DNA from: Pseudothauera rhizosphaerae
GTDB taxonomy: Bacteria; Pseudomonadota; Gammaproteobacteria; Burkholderiales; Rhodocyclaceae
Assembly: GCF_004801305.1 (NCBI RefSeq)
Contig: NZ_SSOD01000012.1
Coordinates: forward strand, 1-64,000
Direction: 5' to 3'
DNA: 64,000 nt
Shown: positions 1 through 8,270 of the stretch, in pieces
Position numbering within the stretch: the stretch's first letter is position 1
How the letters are laid out: the number at the start of each line of letters is the position of its first letter
The notes under the pieces: generated by a model
The model's input: only the letters and a program-made list of their open reading frames with translations
Told to the model about the DNA's origin: nothing
Database searches by the model: none
Program-made: the position numbers and the translations under genes

Positions 1-50
1 GCGTACTCCAACTCGGAAAAGCTCGATTGCATCGGCCCACGTCCTGTCAT
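1..50 (-). CDS. IS5-type transposase, N-terminal fragment (runs off window)
   Basis: Two in-frame ATG codons, at 50 and 32, open a minus-strand frame that stays open to the window edge. It reads MTGRGPMQSSFSELEYA. The piece QSSFSELEYA resembles the extreme N terminus of many IS5-family DDE transposases, which continue with a basic KKK-TRR stretch and a PW motif, both outside this window. The second ATG (32) would give the more usual start. No catalytic residue is visible, so this call depends on the N-terminal peptide and the terminus-like sequence beside it. Confidence 0.45.
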   Translation of the reverse strand, partial: MTGRGPMQSSFSELEY

Positions 51-123
51 TCGAACACAGCCTCCATTATCTCAAGCGCATCTCTGTGCCGGGGCGCCGG
101 CGGAGGAATAAATCAGCGATTCC
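1..123 (-). mobile_element. Terminal part of a probable IS5-family insertion sequence
   Basis: Only the transposase start and the short non-coding end lie in the window; the rest is beyond position 1. On the minus strand the boundary with the array reads GGGAATCGCTGATTTATTCC, a style of terminus I associate with IS5-like elements. The next bases are CTAG (124-127), a known target for part of the IS5 family, and its AG forms the first two bases of the first CRISPR repeat. The family call rests on memory of such ends and on a short peptide, and the exact element boundary (3- or 4-bp target duplication) cannot be fixed without the other end. Confidence 0.5.
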
Positions 124-125
124 CT

Positions 126-2669
126 AGTGTAGCTATCCGGGGTGAGAGAGGGAGCTACAACGGCAGTTCTCCAGCAGCACGACCTCGCCCGAGTGTAGCT
201 ATCCGGGGTGAGAGAGGGAGCTACAACCGGCACGTCATCGGGCGTGTACTCGTCCGGAGTGTAGCTATCCGGGGTGAGAGAGGGAGCTACAACGCAGGGT
301 TCGCGTCGGCCCTCCGGCGGGCGAGTGTAGCTATCCGGGGTGAGAGAGGGAGCTACAACCGCGCGCCCGCGGGAAGGCGCGGGGCCAGCAGTGTAGCTAT
401 CCGGGGTGAGAGAGGGAGCTACAACCCGCCCACAGCAGCTACCTCAAACGCTAGGAGTGTAGCTATCCGGGGTGAGAGAGGGAGCTACAACTGGACAGGC
501 AGGGACCGTCGAGCGCGATGGAGTGTAGCTATCCGGGGTGAGAGAGGGAGCTACAACGGCGGGCGATGGGAAACGGTTGAGCGCGTAGTGTAGCTATCCG
601 GGGTGAGAGAGGGAGCTACAACCGTAGGTGATGCACTGGCGCTCATACTCGGAGTGTAGCTATCCGGGGTGAGAGAGGGAGCTACAACAGTGTAGCGGCC
701 GGCGCTCTTCGCCAGCTCAGTGTAGCTATCCGGGGTGAGAGAGGGAGCTACAACATAAAACTCGGCCTGCGTCATCTCGCGGATAGTGTAGCTATCCGGG
801 GTGAGAGAGGGAGCTACAACTTGTCGGGCGTCATGGCTTAATGCTTCGTGAGTGTAGCTATCCGGGGTGAGAGAGGGAGCTACAACTTCGACGTGAAAAG
901 CCATTTAAAGAATTCGAGTGTAGCTATCCGGGGTGAGAGAGGGAGCTACAACTGCGACAGACGGGGCACAACATGCGCACCTAGTGTAGCTATCCGGGGT
1001 GAGAGAGGGAGCTACAACTCTGTGGATGCAGTAAGCCATTGCTCCCTGAGTGTAGCTATCCGGGGTGAGAGAGGGAGCTACAACAGCTCGAAGAGCATCC
1101 CCACGATTCTCGCTAGTGTAGCTATCCGGGGTGAGAGAGGGAGCTACAACCTGTAAGGCTGGATTTCGCACGCGGCAGAAAGTGTAGCTATCCGGGGTGA
1201 GAGAGGGAGCTACAACTTCCTGCCTTCCGTTGCGCTCGCCGCGAACAGTGTAGCTATCCGGGGTGAGAGAGGGAGCTACAACGGTTGGTGCGCGACAGCT
1301 CAAGCACGTCGAAGTGTAGCTATCCGGGGTGAGAGAGGGAGCTACAACCTTCATCGCTCAGCTTCGCCAGCGTGAGCGAGTGTAGCTATCCGGGGTGAGA
1401 GAGGGAGCTACAACTCGAAATCATCCAGGCCGGTGAAGAAGGCGAGTGTAGCTATCCGGGGTGAGAGAGGGAGCTACAACCATATCACGCATGTAGGCCA
1501 GCGTCTTCGAAGTGTAGCTATCCGGGGTGAGAGAGGGAGCTACAACCCCGGAGGACAACCAGCTCATTTGGTTGTAAGTGTAGCTATCCGGGGTGAGAGA
1601 GGGAGCTACAACGCGCAAGTACAGCAGCGTCGATAGCGCCATAGTGTAGCTATCCGGGGTGAGAGAGGGAGCTACAACGGTGTGCTTCAAGCCCCTGGTG
1701 CTGGGCGCAGTGTAGCTATCCGGGGTGAGAGAGGGAGCTACAACTTCGCGCAGCGCGTGCGCCTGGTGGGTACGAGTGTAGCTATCCGGGGTGAGAGAGG
1801 GAGCTACAACGTGCTCGCAGAGGTGACTCCCCTGCGCTTCAGTGTAGCTATCCGGGGTGAGAGAGGGAGCTACAACTTGAGCATTTCACACCCTCCTACC
1901 GAAGAAAGTGTAGCTATCCGGGGTGAGAGAGGGAGCTACAACGTCGTGCTGATAGCGAACAAATCCCGCCTCAGTGTAGCTATCCGGGGTGAGAGAGGGA
2001 GCTACAACAACAACTGGCCGAGGTGTCTAAATGATTCCAGTGTAGCTATCCGGGGTGAGAGAGGGAGCTACAACATCGTGCTGATAGCGAACAAATCCCG
2101 CCTCAGTGTAGCTATCCGGGGTGAGAGAGGGAGCTACAACACGTCCGCATACAGTTCGCGGTTGCTGCTGAGTGTAGCTATCCGGGGTGAGAGAGGGAGC
2201 TACAACGTCTTCGGGGCCGTAGAACGCGGCGCTGCGAGTGTAGCTATCCGGGGTGAGAGAGGGAGCTACAACCGACGCTGTTCACGGTGACGCGGCTGGC
2301 GGAGTGTAGCTATCCGGGGTGAGAGAGGGAGCTACAACCCTGCTCGACCAGGCCAACGATGACCTGCTAGTGTAGCTATCCGGGGTGAGAGAGGGAGCTA
2401 CAACCGCCGCCCTTCTGGCTTGCTATGACGATGGTAGTGTAGCTATCCGGGGTGAGAGAGGGAGCTACAACGTTCCTGGTGCGCTTCCTCGTTGGCCTCG
2501 GAGTGTAGCTATCCGGGGTGAGAGAGGGAGCTACAACCTTGCGCAGGGTGTAGCCAAAGGCCGGGTCAGTGTAGCTATCCGGGGTGAGAGAGGGAGCTAC
2601 AACGGCGTACAGGCGGGCGATGACGTCTTCCGGAGTGTAGCTATCCGGGGTGAGAGAGGGAGCTACAAC
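126..2669 (-). CRISPR. Type II-C-like CRISPR array, 39 repeats and 38 spacers
   Basis: The 36-bp repeat starts at 126 and recurs every 66 bp to 2634-2669. I read all 39 copies as identical. Spacers are 30 bp except spacer 7 (558-586, 29 bp) and spacer 35 (2405-2435, 31 bp). Minus-strand repeats begin GTTGTAGCTCCCTCTCTCA and end GATAGCTACACT, closely resembling the Neisseria meningitidis type II-C repeat, and 36/30 geometry is usual for Cas9 systems. Repeat positions 3-9 (TGTAGCT) and 28-34 (AGCTACA) are inverted repeats. The strand given assumes crRNA is read as in Neisseria. Spacers 28 and 30 are near-duplicates. No cas gene or tracrRNA was found here, so effector type is inferred from the repeat only. 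Long reading frames across the array are artefacts of its 22-codon period. Confidence 0.97.
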
Positions 2670-2699
2670 CTGCCGGAGAGGCCATGTCCTCCGCGAAGA

Positions 2700-2735
2700 A
2701 CGTGTGTATCTGCGGGGGGGAGGGAAAGCCCCTAC
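2700..2735 (-). repeat. Possible degenerate terminal CRISPR repeat
   Basis: Exactly one spacer length (30 bp, 2670-2699) after the last perfect repeat, the plus strand keeps a GTGT...CGGGG...GAGGG...CTAC skeleton reminiscent of the repeat, with many substitutions and small indels. In type II-C arrays a decayed repeat is known at the 5' end of the crRNA transcript, which fits this position if crRNA is read on the minus strand. The match is imperfect and could be chance in a G-rich tract. Confidence 0.35.
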
Positions 2736-2750
2736 CCTACCCTACCCTAC
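2731..2750. repeat. Four tandem copies of CCTAC
   Basis: A perfect pentanucleotide tandem repeat preceded by two more C residues. It lies between the array and the LysR gene, and the LysR stop codon (2747-2749 on the minus strand) falls inside its last copy, so slippage here would alter the LysR C terminus. Confidence 0.9.
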
Positions 2751-3655
2751 CCCGCCTCGCATGCCACACCCACCGGCATCTCCAGTTCCCACACTTCACG
2801 CAGCACCTCCATCAGTGCGCCGATGACCAGATCGCCGGCGCGTTCGCGCAGAACGGCGAACTGCAGGGGCACGGAAGGTAGCGGCACGGGGAGTTCGTAG
2901 GCGCTGTCGGCATCGCCGCCGATGACGCCGGCGCGCACGATGCCCAGGCCGACCCCAGCACGCACCAGTTCGATCATTGCGTCTTCCTGGTCGGCGAGCA
3001 GCGTGCGCATGGGTTCGCAGCCGTTGGCATGGAAGAGCGCGTGCATGACCTTGAAATAGGCGCAGTCGGGCGAGGTGAATACCCAGGGCAGGCGTGCCAG
3101 TCTGGCGATGTCGACATCGGTGATGCGGGCCCTCATCGCCTTGGGTGCGGCGACCACCAGGGGTTCGTCGCAGAGGTAGTGGAGGGTCAGGTCGGAATCG
3201 CTGAACGTGCCGGAGATGAAGGCGGCGTCCAGTTTGCCCGCGCGCAGCGCGGGCAGGTTGAGCCAGGTGGTGCCGCCCAGCATGGCCACGTCCAGGTGGG
3301 GATGGCGGGCCGCGAGTCCCGTCTGCAGGGCGGCCACGCGCAGGAAGCGGGCATCGGTGTTGAGCCCGATGCGCACGCTGCCGGTGATTTCATGGCGCAG
3401 GCTGCGGGCGTGCTGGACGAAATCGCCGGCGGCAGCCAGCGCCCGGCGGGCGCGGGGCAGCAGGTCTTCGCCCACGGAGGTCAGCCGCATGCCTTTGGGG
3501 GTGCGGTCGAACAGGGTGACGCCCAGGGTTTCCTCCAGCGCCTTGATGTGGGCGCTGATGGCCGGCTGGCTGGTGAACAGGCGTTCCGAGGCGCGGGTGA
3601 GGTTGCGCTCCTCGGCCACGGCGACGAAGGTTCTCAGGTGGTAGAGCTCCATCAT
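2747..3655 (-). CDS. LysR-family transcriptional regulator
   Basis: A 302-residue protein of normal LysR length. The N terminus (MMELYHLRTFVAVAEERNLT) begins the winged helix-turn-helix, continuing through SERLFTSQPAISAHIKALEE to about residue 65. The rest is the two-lobed effector domain. Two adjacent ATGs (3655 and 3652) could start it. The frame is open upstream, but the added residues do not look like protein, so I chose the ATG beside the conserved MELYHLRTF. It is divergent from a DUF1127 gene across 196 bp, a common pairing that suggests local control. The ligand is unknown. The stop codon lies in a CCTAC tandem repeat. Confidence 0.9.
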   Translation of the reverse strand: MMELYHLRTFVAVAEERNLTRASERLFTSQPAISAHIKALEETLGVTLFDRTPKGMRLTSVGEDLLPRARRALAAAGDFVQHARSLRHEITGSVRIGLNTDARFLRVAALQTGLAARHPHLDVAMLGGTTWLNLPALRAGKLDAAFISGTFSDSDLTLHYLCDEPLVVAAPKAMRARITDVDIARLARLPWVFTSPDCAYFKVMHALFHANGCEPMRTLLADQEDAMIELVRAGVGLGIVRAGVIGGDADSAYELPVPLPSVPLQFAVLRERAGDLVIGALMEVLREVWELEMPVGVACEAG

Positions 3656-3851
3656 GGTTTCGTCCGGTTCGATGTGCGTCGACGGGTTCCAGTAAACCGC
3701 GGATGGGGTTCCTGCGCCATCGCGTTTTCCGAACCCACGCTTCGGAATAAACGATTGGATGCGGCAGGGCAAGGAAGCCAAGCTGGGCATGAGTCCCGCG
3801 AGCCCTTCAGGCCGGGGCGACTCGCCTCACCCACCAGGCAGGAAACGCATC

Positions 3852-4070
3852 ATGAACACCTTCGACCACGCCCTCCGCCCGCCGGTTGCACGCCCCGGAA
3901 CGCTCGTCGTCGCCGGCCTCCGGGCATTCCGCCGCACCGTTGCGCTGTGGATGGCCCGCAGCCGCCAGCGCCGCGAACTGCATGAACTGGACGATCGCCT
4001 GCTGCGCGACATCGGCATCCGCCGCGAGGACGCGCTGATCGAGGCCGCCAGGCCGTTCTGGCGCGCGTAG
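3852..4070 (+). CDS. DUF1127 small protein
   Basis: A 72-residue basic protein. Its C-terminal half carries the DUF1127 (YjiS-like) signature: an arginine-rich helix, then LHELDDRLLRDIGIRREDAL. Members are small, often stress- or phosphate-responsive proteins, and some bind RNA; the role of this one is not known. The ATG at 3852 follows an AGGAAAC ribosome-binding site. It sits divergently from the LysR gene, the likely regulator. Confidence 0.85.
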   Translation: MNTFDHALRPPVARPGTLVVAGLRAFRRTVALWMARSRQRRELHELDDRLLRDIGIRREDALIEAARPFWRA

Positions 4071-4075
4071 ATCGT

Positions 4076-4092
4076 GGCGGGAGCGGCCCGCC
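4076..4092. terminator. Candidate hairpin between convergent genes
   Basis: GGCGGG (4076-4081) pairs with CCCGCC (4087-4092) around a 5-base loop, in the short gap between the ends of the DUF1127 gene and sppA. No T-run follows on either strand, so a factor-independent terminator is only possible. Confidence 0.35.
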
Positions 4093-4093
4093 C

Positions 4094-5953
4094 TCAGGGC
4101 GCCTCGCACAGGCAGTGGGCGTACAGGTGGTCGCGGTCGTTCCAGCGCAGCAGTTCGCCGGCGGCCGTCTCAAGCTCCCCGATCAGGCGGCCCAGCACGC
4201 CGCTGCCGGCGGCCGGCGCCGCGTCCAAGCCGGCGAATGCGGCGAACTTGCGCAGCAGGCGCTGGGCGGGGGACAGATGGGCGGCCGGCCACGTCAGTTC
4301 GTATTCCTTCACACTGGCGCGGGCGGCGGCGGCGGCAATCGCCCCGTCCAGCCCGCCGAGCTTGTCCACCAAGCCCAGGTCGGCGGCCGCCTGGCCGGTC
4401 CATACCCGCCCGCGGGCCACGCCGTCCACCTCTTCCACGCTCAGCCCGCGCGCCTTGGAGACCGTTTCCAGGAAGCGGCGGTAGCCGTGCTCGATGCCGA
4501 GTTGCAGCGCCTGCGCAGCGGCCGGTTCCATGGGCCGGCGCGGGTCGAAGGCGCCGGCGAGCGGGCCGGTGGCCACACCGTCCACGGTCACACCGAGCCG
4601 TTCCAGGGGCTGGGAGAACTCGGGGAACATGGCGAAGATGCCGATGGAGCCGGTGAGGCTGACCGGGCTGGCCCAGATCTCGTCGGCCCCGGCGGCGATC
4701 CAGTAGCCGCCGGAAGCGGCCACCGAACTCATGGAGGCGATCACCGGCTTGCCGGCCTGGCGGGTCAGTTCCAGTTCGCGGCGGATCAGTTCGGACGCCC
4801 AGGCGCTGCCCCCCGGGCTGTCGATGCGCACGACGAGCGCCTTCACGCCCGCGTCCTCCCGCGCCTCGCGGATCAGCCGCGCCATGGTGTCGCCGCCCAC
4901 GGCGCCGGGCGGCTGCTCGCCGTCCAGGATGGTGCCCTGGGCCACCACCACGGCGATCTTCTCCGCGGCCCGCGGCCGTTCGCTGCGCACAGCCGCAAGG
5001 TAGGCACCGACGCCGATCTGGCGGAAGCTCTCCCCGTTGGCAGTGACCGATTCGCCGTTCTCCACCGCCGTCCCGCTGCCGACCCGCTCGATCAGCAGCT
5101 TGCGCCATTCGTCCCGCGTGCTCAGGCGGTCCACCAGGCCGGCATCCAGCGCAGCCCGCGCTGCATCGCCGCCGGTCGCCGCCAGCACCGCCGGGTAGTC
5201 GGCGATGTAGCGGTCCAGCGCCGCCCCGTCGAGCTTGCGTGCCGCTGCCACGTCGGTGCGGAAGACGTCCCACAGGCCGTCGAGCAGGTCGCGCGTGGAG
5301 GAGCGGTCCTCCTCCGACATGTCGCGCCGGGTGAAGGGCTCACTGAAGGACTTGTACTCGCCGACGCGGAACACATGCACCTTGATGCCCAGGCGCTCCA
5401 GCGCGTCGCCGAAATAGCTGACGTAGCGCGCCAGCCCGCGCAGCAGCAGGTAGCCGTCCGGCGCCAGGTGGATCTCGTCGGCCACCGAGGCGAGGTAGTA
5501 CTGGACCTGGCTGAAGCGCTCGCCGCGCACCAACACCGGCTTGCCGGCGGCGCGGAACTCCGCCAGCACGGCGCGCAGTTCGGCGAGCTTGGACAATCCG
5601 CCGCCCTGCAGGCGGTCGGTTTCCAGCACCAGCAGGGAGATGCGCGAGTCGCCGCGCGCGGCGCGCACCGCTTCGAGCAGGTCGGCCAGCGCCACCTCCC
5701 CGGTCGCCGCGCCCGCATCCCGCAGCACACCCAGGGGATCCTCGAAGGACGACTGCTCCACCAGCACCCCGGCCGGCCGCAACACCAGGGCGGCGCCATC
5801 CGGCACCTGCGGCCCGGGGGCGAAGAAGAGGGCGACCAGCACGCCGAGTACGATCAGGAAGACGAGGTTGAACGCGATGCGCCGCACCGCATCCAGCCAG
5901 CGCGCGCAGGCCGCGAGCACCCGGCCGAGGAAGGCGAAGAATCGTCCGATCAT
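4094..5953 (-). CDS. sppA: Signal peptide peptidase SppA, 67K type
   Basis: A 619-residue inner-membrane serine protease that degrades cleaved signal peptides, almost the same length as E. coli SppA. One N-terminal membrane segment (about residues 27-45, FNLVFLIVLGVLVALFF) anchors two tandem peptidase S49 domains. The catalytic dyad is visible: lysine near residue 201 in GEYKSFSEPF and serine near 414 in VAASGGYW, and RIDSPGGSAWASEL is the usual upstream loop. I chose the ATG at 5953 because the membrane anchor follows it directly and a GGAG lies upstream; an ATG 33 bases earlier is less likely. It faces the DUF1127 gene tail to tail. Confidence 0.96.
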   Translation of the reverse strand: MIGRFFAFLGRVLAACARWLDAVRRIAFNLVFLIVLGVLVALFFAPGPQVPDGAALVLRPAGVLVEQSSFEDPLGVLRDAGAATGEVALADLLEAVRAARGDSRISLLVLETDRLQGGGLSKLAELRAVLAEFRAAGKPVLVRGERFSQVQYYLASVADEIHLAPDGYLLLRGLARYVSYFGDALERLGIKVHVFRVGEYKSFSEPFTRRDMSEEDRSSTRDLLDGLWDVFRTDVAAARKLDGAALDRYIADYPAVLAATGGDAARAALDAGLVDRLSTRDEWRKLLIERVGSGTAVENGESVTANGESFRQIGVGAYLAAVRSERPRAAEKIAVVVAQGTILDGEQPPGAVGGDTMARLIREAREDAGVKALVVRIDSPGGSAWASELIRRELELTRQAGKPVIASMSSVAASGGYWIAAGADEIWASPVSLTGSIGIFAMFPEFSQPLERLGVTVDGVATGPLAGAFDPRRPMEPAAAQALQLGIEHGYRRFLETVSKARGLSVEEVDGVARGRVWTGQAAADLGLVDKLGGLDGAIAAAAARASVKEYELTWPAAHLSPAQRLLRKFAAFAGLDAAPAAGSGVLGRLIGELETAAGELLRWNDRDHLYAHCLCEAP

Positions 5954-6054
5954 GAAGGCCGCTCCAAGGGGTCGACAAGAAGGCACCTGAGGCCGCAGAC
6001 CCCGCCGCGCCGACCTCTATGACGCGTGAGCATACCCCAAGGCGGGGCGGGAGG

Positions 6055-6777
6055 TCAGTCGCGGCGGCGGAACACCAGATCCCACACGCCGTGGCCCAGC
6101 GCCAAGCCGCGGTTTTCAAACTTGGTCAGCGGGCGGTAGTCCGGACGCGGGGCGAAGCCGCTGGCGGTGTTGGCCAGGGCCGGCTCGGCGGAGAGCACTT
6201 CCAGCATCCAGTGGGCGTAGTCTTCCCAGTCGGTCGCACAATGCAGGTAGCCGCCCGGGGCGAGCTTGACGGCGACGAGCGCCACGAAATCGGGCTGGAC
6301 GATACGCCGCTTGTGGTGGCGCTTCTTGCGCCAGGGGTCGGGGAAGAACACGTGCACGCCGGCCAGCGCGCCCTCCGGGATCATGTCGCGCAGCACCTCG
6401 ACCGCGTCGTGCTGCATGATGCGCACGTTGGCGAGGCCCTGCTCTTCCACCAGCTTGCACAGGGCGCCCACGCCGGGGGTGTGCACCTCGATGCCCAGGT
6501 AGTCGTTCTCCGGGTGGGCCGCGGCGATGCGCGCGGTGGTCTCGCCCATGCCGAAGCCGATTTCCAGAATCTTCGGCGCCTTCCGCCCGAAGGCCGCGTC
6601 CAGATCCAGCGCCGCCTCCCGGTACGGGATGCCGATGCGGGGCAGCACGGTGTCCAGATAGCGCTGCTGCGCCTCCGACATGCGCCCCTGGCGCAGCACG
6701 AAGCTGCGGATGGAGCGGCGCGAAAAGCGGTGCTCCTCGCCCTCGGTCAGGGCGCGGTCGTCGATGCCTTGCGTCAT
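6055..6777 (-). CDS. trmB: tRNA (guanine-N7-)-methyltransferase TrmB
   Basis: A 240-residue SAM-dependent enzyme making m7G46 in the variable loop of tRNA. The SAM-binding motif [13 protein letters not shown] and the family signature [20 protein letters not shown] are intact, and a [10 protein letters not shown] segment near the C terminus is typical. The ATG at 6777 lies 2 bases after the thiG stop, so it is the last gene of a thiS-thiG-trmB cluster, an order common in betaproteobacteria. Confidence 0.97.
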   Translation of the reverse strand: MTQGIDDRALTEGEEHRFSRRSIRSFVLRQGRMSEAQQRYLDTVLPRIGIPYREAALDLDAAFGRKAPKILEIGFGMGETTARIAAAHPENDYLGIEVHTPGVGALCKLVEEQGLANVRIMQHDAVEVLRDMIPEGALAGVHVFFPDPWRKKRHHKRRIVQPDFVALVAVKLAPGGYLHCATDWEDYAHWMLEVLSAEPALANTASGFAPRPDYRPLTKFENRGLALGHGVWDLVFRRRD

Positions 6778-6779
6778 GC

Positions 6780-7565
6780 TCAGGACCCGATCAGGCCGCC
6801 GGTGGGCGAGCTGGGGTCCGCCGAATAGAGCTTCCTCGGCATGCGCCCGGCCAGGTAGGCCTCGCGTCCGGCCTCCACCGCCTTCCTCATGGCCTGCGCC
6901 ATCAGCACCGGCTGGCGGGCCTGGGCGATGGCGGTGTTCATCAGCACGCCGTCGCAGCCCAGTTCCATGGCGATGGCCGCGTCCGAAGCCGTGCCCACGC
7001 CGGCGTCCACCAGCACCGGCACTTTGGCCGCGTCGATGATCAGGCGCAGGTTCCACGGATTCAGGATGCCCATGCCGGAACCGATCAGCGAGGCGAGCGG
7101 CATCACCGCCACACAGCCGATCTCTTCCAGCATCTTGGCCTGGATGGGGTCGTCCGAGCAGTACACCATGACGTCGAAACCGTCCCTGACCAGGGTCTCG
7201 GCCGCCTTCAGCGTCTCGGGCATGTTGGGGAACAGGGTCCTGGGGTCGCCCAGCACTTCCAGCTTCACCAGCGCATGGCCGTCGAGCAGCTCCCGCGCCA
7301 GGCACAGCGTGCGCACCGCGTCCTCGGCGGTGTAGCAGCCGGCGGTGTTGGGCAGGATGGTGAAGCGCTCGGGCGGCAGCACGTCGAGCAGGTTGGGCTC
7401 GTCCGGGTTCTGGCCGATGTTGGTGCGGCGGATCGCCACGGTGACGATCTCGGCGCCGCTGGCGTCGATGGCCGCGCGCGTCTCGGCGAAATCGCGGTAC
7501 TTGCCGGTGCCGACCAGCAGGCGGGAGCCGTAGGACTGGCCCGCAATGACCAGGGCGTCGTTCAT
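6780..7565 (-). CDS. thiG: Thiazole synthase ThiG
   Basis: A 261-residue TIM-barrel enzyme that builds the thiazole phosphate of thiamine from 1-deoxy-xylulose 5-phosphate, dehydroglycine and the sulfur carried by ThiS. The Schiff-base lysine is in [11 protein letters not shown] (about residue 98), and phosphate-binding glycine loops appear in [11 protein letters not shown] and near [12 protein letters not shown]. It follows thiS by 42 bases and precedes trmB by 2. I saw no TPP riboswitch upstream of the cluster. Confidence 0.97.
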   Translation of the reverse strand: MNDALVIAGQSYGSRLLVGTGKYRDFAETRAAIDASGAEIVTVAIRRTNIGQNPDEPNLLDVLPPERFTILPNTAGCYTAEDAVRTLCLARELLDGHALVKLEVLGDPRTLFPNMPETLKAAETLVRDGFDVMVYCSDDPIQAKMLEEIGCVAVMPLASLIGSGMGILNPWNLRLIIDAAKVPVLVDAGVGTASDAAIAMELGCDGVLMNTAIAQARQPVLMAQAMRKAVEAGREAYLAGRMPRKLYSADPSSPTGGLIGS

Positions 7566-7607
7566 GATGAACCTGTAGGAATGTGAGGAACGGGATGGCG
7601 CGCCGCG

Positions 7608-7811
7608 TCAGCCGCCGCCGACCGCCACCACGATCTCCAGCCGGTCGCCGTCGGCCAGCGCCGTCTCGGCGTGCCGCCCGCGCGGCACGATCTCGCCGTT
7701 GCGCTCCACCGCCAGCCGCTTGCCGGCGAGCCCGCGGCGGGAGAGGAGATCGGAGACGGTCAGGCCGTCGTCGACGGTTTCGGCCTGGCCATTGACGAAA
7801 AGCTGGATCAT
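7608..7811 (-). CDS. thiS: Sulfur carrier protein ThiS
   Basis: A 67-residue ubiquitin-fold protein. Its C terminus is activated and thiocarboxylated to hand sulfur to ThiG. The sequence has the family N terminus (MIQLFVNGQ) and middle [12 protein letters not shown], and ends in VAVGGG, one glycine more than the minimal Gly-Gly tail. It is the first gene of thiS-thiG-trmB. The adenylating enzyme ThiF is not in the window. Confidence 0.95.
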   Translation of the reverse strand: MIQLFVNGQAETVDDGLTVSDLLSRRGLAGKRLAVERNGEIVPRGRHAETALADGDRLEIVVAVGGG

Positions 7812-7925
7812 GGGATCGGGGTGTGCGCTCTGCGCCGCGGCGCTGGACAGGCGCGGATTTTACCACGCCCACCCCCCGCCGATTGCACGCCCCGGCTCCG
7901 CTCCATTAGAATGCCTGCCTCCTCT

Positions 7926-8000
7926 GCGGGCGTCGTATAACGGCTATTACCTCAGCTTCCCAAGCTGATGACGAGGGTTCGACTCCCTTCGCCCGCTCCA
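7926..8000 (+). tRNA. tRNA-Gly(CCC)
   Basis: Acceptor strands GCGGGCG (7926-7932) and CGCCCGC (7990-7996) pair fully. The anticodon stem TCAGC/GCTGA encloses the loop TTCCCAA, giving anticodon CCC. The T-loop TTCGACT, discriminator T and an encoded CCA (7998-8000) are present. It closely matches E. coli glyU. A minus-strand reading frame containing GMERAKGVEPSSSAW across it is a well-known antisense artefact. Confidence 0.97.
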
Positions 8001-8187
8001 TTCCGAATTTCCAAAGCCTTCCAGAAATGGCGCGCGGCAGCGGTGACTGCTCGATGCGCATTGCTTGGCTGCCCGGCGAAAGTACAACGCCACGGCCACG
8101 GCGACGAAGGCCTGGCAGGCGCCCATGCCCAGGCAAGTCCGCTTCAATCCAGAGACGTTGTGTGATAGGCACTGTTTACGGCATGAT

Positions 8188-8204
8188 TGAAAGTGATTCT
8201 CATT
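8188..8204 (+). promoter_or_regulatory. Fur box upstream of FecI 1
   Basis: TGAAAGTGATTCTCATT resembles the Fur consensus and lies 66 bases before the first sigma gene, in an AT-rich pocket of a GC-rich region. It differs from the box before FecI 4 (24033) at two of 17 bases. Repression by iron-loaded Fur is the expected control. Confidence 0.75.
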
Positions 8205-8270
8205 TAAATATCTTGCCGACCTGATAAAAGCTGTGCGTGGCCGTGCCATCGCCCAGCGCGATAACCGCCC

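Noticed and set aside
2731-2750. CCTAC repeats as telomere-like or replication end sequence
   Set aside because: Only four copies beside a normal chromosomal gene; simple slippage explains them.
27-2900. Several long reading frames on both strands across the array (repeating SVAIRGERGSYN or VVAPSLTPDSYT)
   Set aside because: They arise because the repeat-plus-spacer unit is 66 bp, a multiple of three, and the repeat has no stop in these frames. They are not proteins.
3029-3985. Long open frames opposite GC-rich genes (for example opposite lysR, sppA, ubiJ, atp genes and tonB)
   Set aside because: They have biased composition, match no family and lie antisense to well-supported genes; typical GC-rich shadow frames.
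7812-7925. TPP riboswitch upstream of thiS
   Set aside because: The conserved CTGAGA and ACCTGA elements are not present.
7906-8172. Minus-strand frame with GMERAKGVEPSSSAW
   Set aside because: It is the antisense of the glycine tRNA, a known false gene.
8001-8187. Possible coding remnant between the tRNA and Fur box 1
   Set aside because: A minus-strand frame has a short hydrophobic stretch, but no supported start and no family resemblance.
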